A stretch of 64,000 bases of DNA from Rohdeia mirabilis (GTDB lineage: Bacteria; Planctomycetota; UBA1135; GCA-002686595): contig CP036290.1 of NCBI GenBank assembly GCA_007750655.1, forward strand, positions 496,001 through 560,000, read 5' to 3'. Shown here piece after piece: positions 34,569 through 41,959 of the stretch. The notes under the pieces were generated by a model, which was not told the DNA's origin, searched no databases, and saw nothing but the letters and a program-made list of their open reading frames with translations. A program made the position numbers and the translations under genes. The first letter of the stretch is position 1, and every line of letters starts with the position of its first letter.

Positions 34569-36254
34569 GTGCCACTGGTTGCGCCAACGCTCGAAGTTCG
34601 GACCGGCCGGCGGGCCGAAGACGACCGGCGCGGTGGCGTCGTGGTCGGCGAGCCACTGGTCGTTGCCCGGCAGGTCGCGCGCCAGTCCGAGCGCCAGTGC
34701 GGCACCGTGGTAGAAGCCGTCGGCGTTCGACGACAGCCGTTGACCGTCGACCCCGACGCGGTACCAGGGTCGGCCGCTGCCCGGCTCGCGACAGGTCTCG
34801 CAGATGAAGTGCACGAGATCGTCGAGCAGGTGCGGACCGGTCGTGATGCCGACCTGTTCGGCGCACCACAGGCCCCAGGCGAGAACCGTCTCCTGGTACG
34901 GCTGGGTCACCGGCACGATCGGCACGTCCCCGATCGGGACTCCGGTCGCCATGGACACGTACTGCGGCGCGTAGTCGGTCGCTTCCTTGTTCGTGGTCCA
35001 CGCGCAGAGGCCGCCGAACGCCGACTGATCGCGCTCGCACGTCGCGACGAAGCGGCGCAACCACAGGCGCGCGTCCTGGTCGTCGTTGGTGAGGACGCTG
35101 GTCGCCTGCAGCACCGCGTTCCAGCCGAGTCCGCGGTTCAGGTCGCCGGGATGGACGTCGAGCGCGTTCGGCGCGACGAGGCGCGCGGCGGCGGCCATCC
35201 TCGCGACCATCCGGCGCGAGCTCGGGCAGTCGAAACGTTGTGCGAGGTAGGCGTCCGGGCCGAACCAACGCGGACCGTGTTGCAGATCGATGGTGCCTTT
35301 GAGCGCCGCGAGGTTCTGCGCGATCCAGACCTCGTCGAAGCCGAACGACGCGGAAACGTAGTTCGAGATCATGTACTCGCTCGGCCCGATCAGGAACTGG
35401 AAGCCGACCGGGGCGTCGGCCGGGCGCAGGGGCTCGCCGTCGAACGTCAGGTAGCAGCGCTGCGGGCGGCGGTGGATCTCCCACGACCAGCGCTTCATCA
35501 TCCGATACACGTCGAGCCGGTCCATCCACGCGAACTCCGCACCGAAGTCGAAGCGGATCGAGGCTCCGCCCGCCGCGGCGCCGTAGTCGTAGTCGACGTA
35601 GGCGGCCTCGAGGAACGGCAGGCCGTCGGTGCGGAACGTGATGTTCGACGCGTCGGCGGGATCGGCCGGGAGCAGCGGCAAGTTCTCGACGAAGCCGGGT
35701 CCGTCGCCGAGCCACGGCAGGTGCTCGAGCTGGTAGGCCAGCTGCGGACCGGGGCTGCCGTCCGCCAGCAGCAGTTCGTGCGGCACGAGCGCCAGAGGAA
35801 GCTCGAGCAGCATGCCCTGGAAGAGATCGCCGCCCAGGTCGACGCGGTACGAACCCGCGGCGAGCGACTCGACGTGGATCCAGTCGAAGCGCGGAACGAG
35901 CGCCATGTCGACCGGCACGTCGAGTTGGAGCCAGCGATCGAAGACGTGCGGCGAGCGCGGCCCGTGCATCTCGCCGTTCGTGACCGTCAGGTCCAGTTCG
36001 AGCCACGCCTGCCCCGCGCGACGCGTGACCGCGTGGTGGAGGTAGGGGCCGTCGGGGACCGTCGCCGAGGCGCTGCTCAGCCGCTCGGCCCCACTGGCCG
36101 TCGACGGCGCCGCGTGGGCCACGAGTTGCCTCACGTCGGGCCGCAGCGTCCCGTCGAAACCACCGATGTGCGCCTCGATCTCGAAACCGTTCGCCGAGCG
36201 GAGGACGAGCGTCAGGAAGACGAAGATGTCGTGGAAGATGGCGGTCAGGGTCAT
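34551..36254 (-). CDS. Large hypothetical protein
   Basis: The 567-residue protein has no recognised family. The start at MTLTAIFHDIFVFLTLVL gives a hydrophobic N-terminus; a longer frame to 36461 adds low-complexity Pro/Ser/Arg sequence and is unlikely. The first half is beta-rich (ELDLTVTNGEMHG, HVESLAAGSYRVDLGG), resembling a carbohydrate- or lipid-binding sandwich. The second half is helical with Trp-rich segments (GLGWNAVLQATSVL, TVLAWGLWCAEQVG, WYRVGVDGQ, DGFYHGAALALGLAR), reminiscent of an alpha/alpha-barrel enzyme. The idea of a glycan-active protein is speculative. Confidence 0.6.
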   Translation of the reverse strand: MTLTAIFHDIFVFLTLVLRSANGFEIEAHIGGFDGTLRPDVRQLVAHAAPSTASGAERLSSASATVPDGPYLHHAVTRRAGQAWLELDLTVTNGEMHGPRSPHVFDRWLQLDVPVDMALVPRFDWIHVESLAAGSYRVDLGGDLFQGMLLELPLALVPHELLLADGSPGPQLAYQLEHLPWLGDGPGFVENLPLLPADPADASNITFRTDGLPFLEAAYVDYDYGAAAGGASIRFDFGAEFAWMDRLDVYRMMKRWSWEIHRRPQRCYLTFDGEPLRPADAPVGFQFLIGPSEYMISNYVSASFGFDEVWIAQNLAALKGTIDLQHGPRWFGPDAYLAQRFDCPSSRRMVARMAAAARLVAPNALDVHPGDLNRGLGWNAVLQATSVLTNDDQDARLWLRRFVATCERDQSAFGGLCAWTTNKEATDYAPQYVSMATGVPIGDVPIVPVTQPYQETVLAWGLWCAEQVGITTGPHLLDDLVHFICETCREPGSGRPWYRVGVDGQRLSSNADGFYHGAALALGLARDLPGNDQWLADHDATAPVVFGPPAGPNFERWRNQWHLRGLR

Positions 36255-36512
36255 GTGCGGAAGTGGCGCGGCGGTCAAGGCCGAAGAGATCCGAGGCGTG
36301 CTCGTCGTTGTCGGGCGGGCCAGCGAGTGGCGCGCCGAACGGCGGTCGGGGGGCGCGAGAGGGTACGAAGTTGCAAGGCCGTTCTCGCGCGGCAACTGGT
36401 GCGCGGGCCCACCTGCAGCGGCGAGTGACGAACGCTCGCGTGGCGCGGGAACAGGCGGCACGTGCGCACCGAAGGTCCCGACCGGCTACCCTCGATCGCC
36501 CGACTTCCCGCC

Positions 36513-37568
36513 ATGCGCCTCTTCCCCAAGAACCGCGACCTGTCCGTGCCCCCGGACCGGGTCGAGCTGACCGTTCGCGCCAGCGATCTGCAGCAACCCT
36601 TGGAAGAGGTGCACGTCCGGCTCGACGCGTTCCTCCAGCACTTCATCCACTGGCGTTCGCGCACCTCGATCCAGCAGTTGATCAAGGACGGCTTCGTGCG
36701 CGTGGCGGCGGCCGAACCCGGTGAACGGCTGGCGCGCGCGGAACTCGCCACCGAGACGCGCCCCGGTCGGCGGCTGCTGCACGGCTCGCGCGTCGAGGTC
36801 GAGATTCCCGAGCCGCTGCGGATCCAGCGCGCCACCTCGGCCGCCAGCGAGCTCGTGATCCTCTACCAGGACGCGCAGATCCTGATGGTCGACAAGCCGC
36901 CGATGCTGCCCGTCCACCCGTCGGGGCGCCACCTGGCCGACACGCTGATCCAGCGCATCCACGCGGCCTTCGACCAGACCGAGGAGCGGCGCGAGTACCG
37001 CATCAAGCTCTGTCACCGACTCGACCGCGAGACGAGCGGCATCGTCGTGTGCGCGCGCGACCCGGAGAGTCACGCGAAGATCATGTCGCAGTTCGAGCGG
37101 CGCGACGTGGAGAAGGAGTACCACGCGATCGTGCGCGGCGTGCCGGTGCGCGACGAGGGCGTGATCGACCTACCGCTCGGGCCGGATCGCCACAGCGAGG
37201 TGAAGCTGAAGATGTCGCCCGTGCCCGAGGGGCTCGCCAGCAAGACGTCGTGGCGCGTCCTCGAGCGGCACGCGGACTGCGCGCTGGTCTCGTGCAAACC
37301 GCTGACCGGACGTCAGCACCAGATCCGCGTGCACATGGACGCGATCGGTCACTCGCTGGTGGGGGACAAGCTGTACGGGCTCGACGAACAGCTCTTCCTG
37401 CGCGCGTCGAACGGCGAGCTGACGGCGGCCGACGAGCTCGCGCTGGGCCTGCCGCGCCACGCGCTCCACAACCACTGGATCGCTGTCACCAACCCGGTCA
37501 CGGGCGAGCGCGTCGAGGTGCGCTCGCCGATCCCCGAGGACATGCGCCAGTACCTCGACGCGCGCTGA
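36513..37568 (+). CDS. RluA-family pseudouridine synthase
   Basis: The 351-residue product isomerises uridine to pseudouridine in rRNA or tRNA. An S4-like RNA-binding domain lies at residues 30-105 (VRLDAFLQHFIHWRSRTSIQ...LIKDGFVRV). The catalytic domain has ILMVDKPPMLPVHPSG and the RluA signature CHRLDRETSGIVV with the catalytic Asp. It continues EKEYHAIVRG and TGRQHQIRVHMDAIGH. The ATG at 36513 is preferred over an in-frame upstream start at 36462. The exact target site cannot be named. Confidence 0.92.
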   Translation: MRLFPKNRDLSVPPDRVELTVRASDLQQPLEEVHVRLDAFLQHFIHWRSRTSIQQLIKDGFVRVAAAEPGERLARAELATETRPGRRLLHGSRVEVEIPEPLRIQRATSAASELVILYQDAQILMVDKPPMLPVHPSGRHLADTLIQRIHAAFDQTEERREYRIKLCHRLDRETSGIVVCARDPESHAKIMSQFERRDVEKEYHAIVRGVPVRDEGVIDLPLGPDRHSEVKLKMSPVPEGLASKTSWRVLERHADCALVSCKPLTGRQHQIRVHMDAIGHSLVGDKLYGLDEQLFLRASNGELTAADELALGLPRHALHNHWIAVTNPVTGERVEVRSPIPEDMRQYLDAR

Positions 37569-37786
37569 AGCGGGTCGAATCCGGCCGCAGGGCCCGTTCC
37601 CGGGCCGGCTTCGCCCTGGCGCTGTCGACAGCAGGACGGAGCGCCAGCTATCGTGTTCGCGCCAGATCGCAGCGATCCCCGCCGCGGCCCTGGATCGGTT
37701 CGGAGCAGCCCGCTCCGCCCGTCAACCCCCTCACCCGTCGCCGCGCCTTCGAACCTGCCGCGCCCGACCCGACTTCGGCTCCAACG

Positions 37787-38266
37787 ATGATGAACGCTCT
37801 TCGCACCCTCGCCCTGCCCGCGCTCGCCGCCACCGCGCTCCTCGTCGGATGCTCGTCCGAACCCGCCGTCGATCCGGCCGTGGGCACCTGGCAACTCGAC
37901 GGAACGGCGACCTTGGAAGCCAGCAAGGCCTCGATGTTCGCCGACATGAGCGAAGAGGAGCAGGCCGCCGCCTCCGGGATGATGGCCAAGCTCTTCAGCT
38001 CGATGAACGCGACCATGACCTTCGCCGCGGACGGAACGGTCGAGGGCGTCATGGACTCGCCGATGGGCGACGCCAGCCAGAAGACGTCGGGCACCTGGAC
38101 CAACGACGCCGGCGTCCTGACCCTGGTCACGACCGACGAGGGTGCCGACGAGGCCACCACCGTCACGGGCAATCTCGAGGGCGACCGCTTCAGCGTCGTG
38201 ATGCCGGCCGACAACGGTCCGGAGATGACGATGGTCTTCGCCCGTCAGGCCGCCGAAGCCAAGTGA
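37787..38266 (+). CDS. Small lipoprotein, paralogue A of three
   Basis: The 159-residue protein has a signal peptide with lipobox LLVGC and then the module AVGTWQLDGTATLEASK, a Met/Ser-rich helix, and strands NATMTFAADGTVEGVMDS and TSGTWTNDAGVLTLV. The same layout (xGTWxxDG, helix, TxAxDGTLTG, strand) returns in the two following genes. It resembles small lipocalin-like or copper-resistance-like beta modules, but no family is certain. An ATG-ATG start is present. Confidence 0.7.
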   Translation: MMNALRTLALPALAATALLVGCSSEPAVDPAVGTWQLDGTATLEASKASMFADMSEEEQAAASGMMAKLFSSMNATMTFAADGTVEGVMDSPMGDASQKTSGTWTNDAGVLTLVTTDEGADEATTVTGNLEGDRFSVVMPADNGPEMTMVFARQAAEAK

Positions 38267-38367
38267 CGGCCGGCGTGCGGACCGCGGCGCCATGTGGCGA
38301 CCGCGGCCGTGCGCTGCGACGCACCGACGCCGTGAACCGTCCGTTCAGCTCCGAACCCATCGAATCC

Positions 38368-38841
38368 ATGAAGTCCGCTCTCTTCCTGCCCCTCGCCCTC
38401 GTCGCGACGCTCGCGAGCTGTGGCTCGACTCCCGACGCCCCCGACCCGTTGATCGGCACGTGGGACTTCGACGGCGCCGCGACCTACGCGATCAACGCCG
38501 ACGCGCTGCTGGCCGACATGCAGGTCCCCGCCGAGCAGCTCGAGCAGGTCGCCGCGATGATGGCGTCGATGTTCGAGCAGTCCACGGGTTCGCTGACGAT
38601 CGCGCCCGACGGCACGCTGACGGGGAACCGCACCATGCCCGATCCGTTCGGTGGCGACCCGATCTCCGAGGAGATGACCGGATCCTGGAGCCGCGGCGAG
38701 AACGGAGCCGTCGGCACGACCCAGAGCGTCGGTTCGGACGTGGTCGAGCAGCTGGGTTTCGTCGTGATGGGCGACACCCTGCACATGTCGACGGACACGG
38801 AAACGAGCATCACGGCCGTGGTCTTCAACCGCCGCCCGTGA
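38368..38841 (+). CDS. Small lipoprotein, paralogue B of three
   Basis: The 157-residue protein starts MKSALFLPLALVATLASCGS, with the lipobox region LASC. The mature module starts LIGTWDFDGAATYAINAD, contains STGSLTIAPDGTLTG and SWSRGENGAVGTT, and ends TAVVFNRRP. Similar in plan to paralogue A, it overlaps paralogue C by one base (TGATG). Confidence 0.7.
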   Translation: MKSALFLPLALVATLASCGSTPDAPDPLIGTWDFDGAATYAINADALLADMQVPAEQLEQVAAMMASMFEQSTGSLTIAPDGTLTGNRTMPDPFGGDPISEEMTGSWSRGENGAVGTTQSVGSDVVEQLGFVVMGDTLHMSTDTETSITAVVFNRRP

Positions 38842-39398
38842 TGGGCACGGCGATCGAGAGCGTGCGCGTTGGCCGGCGAACCGGGACGCGATCCGTGACG
38901 CGCGCCGCGGCCGCAGCCATCGGGGCGGCCGTGGCGTCGGTCGCCCTGGTCGGCTGCGGTGGAGTGGATCCGCCCGACCCGGTGGGGCGCTTCGAGTTCG
39001 ACGCGCAGGCCTCGATCGATGCCAGCAAGTCGTTGCTGGTGGAGCGCCTCGGTGGTCAGGGGGCGGGCGTCGTCGAGATGGCCCTCGGCCAGTTGAGCGG
39101 CGCGTTGCGGGCGTCGGAGATGCACTTCGAGCTGGCCGCCGACGGGACGCTGACCGGACACCGGCGCCAGTTGAACCCGGTCAACAGCGTGTACCTCGAC
39201 CGCGAGGAGAACGGCAGCTGGCTGCGGATCGAGGGCGGCGAGACCGAGGCGACCGTCGCGCTCGAACTCTCCATCGTCGACGCCCAGGACCCCGAGTTCG
39301 TCGAGACGCGGGCGGCCGTGGTCGACGAGGCCGGCCTGCGGGTGACGACGCCGATGGGCGCGGGCCCCGTGACGTTCGTCTACTTGCGCGTGGATTGA
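38841..39398 (+). CDS. Small lipoprotein, paralogue C of three
   Basis: The 185-residue protein has a longer, basic N-terminus before the signal core ending VALVGCGG. The module GRFEFDAQASIDASKSLLV, a Gly-rich helix, HFELAADGTLTG and SWLRIEGGETEA follows the plan of paralogues A and B. Its last two codons and stop lie inside the left arm of the palindromic repeat at 39391-39511, so the element provides the end of the gene. Confidence 0.65.
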   Translation: MGTAIESVRVGRRTGTRSVTRAAAAAIGAAVASVALVGCGGVDPPDPVGRFEFDAQASIDASKSLLVERLGGQGAGVVEMALGQLSGALRASEMHFELAADGTLTGHRRQLNPVNSVYLDREENGSWLRIEGGETEATVALELSIVDAQDPEFVETRAAVVDEAGLRVTTPMGAGPVTFVYLRVD

Positions 39399-39511
39399 TC
39401 GGTACGGCGTCAGGCACGCAGGTGCCACCTGCCGCGCCGAGACGCTGCGATTCGCAGCGTCTCGGCGCGGCAGGTGGCACCTGCGTGCCTGACGCCGTAC
39501 CGATCAATCCA
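39391..39511. repeat. Palindromic repeat element, copy 1
   Basis: This 121-base palindrome is perfect, with 60-base arms and a single central base. The core is GGTACGGCGTCAGGCACGCA, then GGTGCCACCTGCCGC, mirrored on the other arm. The outer 10 bases (TGGATTGATC/GATCAATCCA) are also inverted. It covers the end of the lipoprotein gene and could act as its terminator. Two related copies lie at 48074 and 48661. Confidence 0.9.
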
Positions 39512-39539
39512 GATCCTGGAAAGGTGTCCAGAGTCTGGA
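39508..39539 (+). promoter_or_regulatory. Two TCCAG-N3-CTGGA palindromes, possible activator sites
   Basis: TCCAGATCCTGGA (39508-39520) and TCCAGAGTCTGGA (39527-39539) have the same inverted-repeat layout with centres 19 bases apart. They lie about 135-165 bases upstream of a sigma-54-like promoter that precedes the cytochrome cluster, the distance normal for enhancer-binding-protein sites. The first overlaps the end of the palindromic repeat by four bases. Confidence 0.4.
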
Positions 39540-39660
39540 CCGGGATCTGAACGGTTCGTCATCCCGGTCGCGCTCGGACAGACCCGACACTGTGCGTGAC
39601 GCGTGCTGGAACCCGGATTGCCGGGGGAGCAGTGCGAATCGGACCAGCCGATGCTGCCTC

Positions 39661-39675
39661 TGGCACGGCAGGTGC
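39661..39675 (+). promoter_or_regulatory. Sigma-54-like -24/-12 promoter
   Basis: TGGCACGGCAGGTGC fits the sigma-54 consensus TGGCAC-N5-TTGC with one mismatch and keeps GG-N10-GC. It ends 37 bases before the ATG of the first electron-transfer gene. In such GC-rich DNA a chance match is possible. Confidence 0.35.
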
Positions 39676-39712
39676 CTGGGCGTCATCACCCGCGCGCGCG
39701 CGGACACCTTCG

Positions 39713-41959
39713 ATGGCCTGGATCCTGCTCACTCTCGTGCTCGTGGCGTGCATCGTCGCTCTGGTCGTCGCCGTGCGCCGCCGCGAGGTCGAGCACGCCC
39801 GCACGACCATCGCCGAACGCCGCGAGGCCGCCGCGACCGGCAGTGCCCAGGCGCGGCTGCAGTACCCGGTCATCGACCTCTCGCGCTGCATCGGCTGCGG
39901 CTCGTGCGTCGCGGCCTGCCCCGAGGAAGGCGTGCTCGGCATGCTCCACGGTCAGGCGGTCGTGCTGCACGGGTCGCGCTGCGTCGGCCACGCCCGCTGC
40001 GCCGAGGAGTGTCCGGTCGGCGCCGTCGCCGTCACGCTCGGGGACCTGACCGAGCGGCGCGACATCCCGGCCCTCGCGTCCGACTTCGAGTCGCCGCACG
40101 TCCCGGGGCTGTTCCTGGCGGGGGAGGTGACGGGCCACGCCCTGGTACGCACGGCGATCGCGCACGGAACGGCGGTCGCGGCCACCGTGGCGGCGCGCGT
40201 CCAGCAGCGCCCGACGACCGACACGTCGCTCGATCTGTGCATCGTCGGTGCGGGGCCGGCGGGTCTCGCCTGTTCGCTCGAGGCCAAGCGCCGCGGCCTG
40301 CGCTTCGTCACGCTCGAACGCGAAGGCGTCGGCGGCGCGGTGTCCCAGTACCCGCGCCGCAAGCTCGTGATGACCCAGCCGGTCGACCTCCCGCTCCACG
40401 GCCGACTCACGCGCTCGAGCTACTCGAAGGAAGAGCTGATGGAGCTGTGGGAGGGCATCGCCGAGCGCGAGGAGCTCCCGATCGTCTCGGGTCGTCACTT
40501 CGACCGCGTCGAACAGCGCGGCGACGGAACCCTGCGGGTGCTCGCGCGCGTCGGACCGAGCTTGGACGCGCCGATCGAGACCTACGACGCGCGCCACGTC
40601 TGTCTCGCTCTCGGTCGGCGCGGCACCCCGCGCAAGCTCGACGTGCCCGGCGAGGACCTGCCGAAGGTCGCCTACTCGCTGCTCGACGCGCAGTCCTACG
40701 TGGACCGGCGCATCCTCGTCGTCGGCGGTGGTGACAGCGCGGTGGAGGCTGCGCTCGGACTTGCCGAGCAGTCCGGCAACCGCGTGACGCTCTCCTACCG
40801 TCGCAACGCGTTCGCGCGGATCAAGTCGCGCAACGCTCGCCGCATCGCCGCGGCGCTGGAGGAGGACGCGCTCGAGGTGCTGTTCGAGAGTCAGGTGGAG
40901 ACCGTCGCCGACGGACAGGTCGAGCTGACCCTGCGCGAGGGAGGCGTGCCGCGTCGTCTGATCCTCCAGAACGACGAGGTCTTCGTGTTCGCCGGTGGCA
41001 CGCCGCCCTTCGAACAGCTCGAGCGCTCCGGCGTCTCGTTCGACCACAGCGACCGCCCGCCGGACGAGCCGTTGGTCGAGCAGGGAGCGGGTCTCGTTCC
41101 GGGCCTCGCCGCCGCGACGCTGCTCGGCCTCGTGGTACTCGCCTGGGCACTGCTGCAGCAGGACTACTACGGTGCGGAAGCGGCCCGCCGCGTCGCACTC
41201 GACCAGCACGGCTGGCTGCGTCCGGCGGCGGGGCTCGGGCTGTGGCTCGGTATCGCCGCAGCGCTCCTGATCCTCACGAACCTCGCCTACCTCGTCCGTC
41301 GTTCACCGCGCCTCCCGATCCGCTTCGGAACGCTGCGCGGTTGGATGACGTCGCACCTGGTCACCGGCCTGATGGCGTTCCTGCTGACCGTGCTGCACGC
41401 CGGTTTCGCGCCGCGTCACACGGTCGGCGGCCACGCGCTGTGGGCGCTCGCGATCCTGGTGACGACGGGAGCGATCGGCCGCTACTTCTACGCCTTCGTG
41501 CCGCGCGCGGCGAACGGTCGCGAGCTGGCGATCGACGAGGCGCGCACCGAGCTCGCGCGGCTGACGGCGACCTGGGAGGGCGACCACCGCGCCTTCGCCG
41601 AGCGCGCGCGGGCCACGGTCGACGCCCTCGTCGACGCGGAGGCCTGGCGCGGTTCGTTCCTGCGCCGCGTGCGTTCGCTCGTCGCGTCGCAGTTCGGTCT
41701 GGGCAAGGTGCTGGCCAGGATCGCGCTCGACGGTCGAGCCGAAGGCATTCCCGCCGGTGAACTGCGCGAGCTGCTGCAGCTTGCGCGCCGCGCCCACCGC
41801 ACGGCGCTGATGGTCGCGCACTACGAGGACCTGCGCGCCCTGCTCGCGACCTGGCGCTACCTGCACCGCTGGGTCGCGCTGTTGATGGTCCTGCTCGTCG
41901 TCGCGCACATCGTGACAGCGCTCGAGTACGCGGACCTGGGCTTCGGAGGTGCGCCGTGA
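39713..41959 (+). CDS. Membrane 4Fe-4S / FAD-NAD(P)-dependent oxidoreductase with cytochrome-b-like C-terminal domain
   Basis: The 748-residue protein has four parts. An N-terminal membrane helix reads AWILLTLVLVACIVALVVAV. A ferredoxin-type domain has one complete cluster motif, CIGCGSCVAACP, and a second, CVGHARCAEECP, in which the second Cys is His. A thioredoxin-reductase-like flavin domain has LCIVGAGPAGLACSLEAKRR and a second nucleotide motif, ILVVGGGDSAVEAALGLAE. About five C-terminal helices contain histidines (MTSHLVTGLMAF, LLTVLHAGF, LHRWVALLMVLLVVAHIV), suggesting a heme-b or ferric-reductase-like unit. It could pass electrons from NAD(P)H or quinol to the cytochromes. Its stop overlaps the GTG of the 26-heme gene. 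Confidence 0.85.
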   Translation: MAWILLTLVLVACIVALVVAVRRREVEHARTTIAERREAAATGSAQARLQYPVIDLSRCIGCGSCVAACPEEGVLGMLHGQAVVLHGSRCVGHARCAEECPVGAVAVTLGDLTERRDIPALASDFESPHVPGLFLAGEVTGHALVRTAIAHGTAVAATVAARVQQRPTTDTSLDLCIVGAGPAGLACSLEAKRRGLRFVTLEREGVGGAVSQYPRRKLVMTQPVDLPLHGRLTRSSYSKEELMELWEGIAEREELPIVSGRHFDRVEQRGDGTLRVLARVGPSLDAPIETYDARHVCLALGRRGTPRKLDVPGEDLPKVAYSLLDAQSYVDRRILVVGGGDSAVEAALGLAEQSGNRVTLSYRRNAFARIKSRNARRIAAALEEDALEVLFESQVETVADGQVELTLREGGVPRRLILQNDEVFVFAGGTPPFEQLERSGVSFDHSDRPPDEPLVEQGAGLVPGLAAATLLGLVVLAWALLQQDYYGAEAARRVALDQHGWLRPAAGLGLWLGIAAALLILTNLAYLVRRSPRLPIRFGTLRGWMTSHLVTGLMAFLLTVLHAGFAPRHTVGGHALWALAILVTTGAIGRYFYAFVPRAANGRELAIDEARTELARLTATWEGDHRAFAERARATVDALVDAEAWRGSFLRRVRSLVASQFGLGKVLARIALDGRAEGIPAGELRELLQLARRAHRTALMVAHYEDLRALLATWRYLHRWVALLMVLLVVAHIVTALEYADLGFGGAP

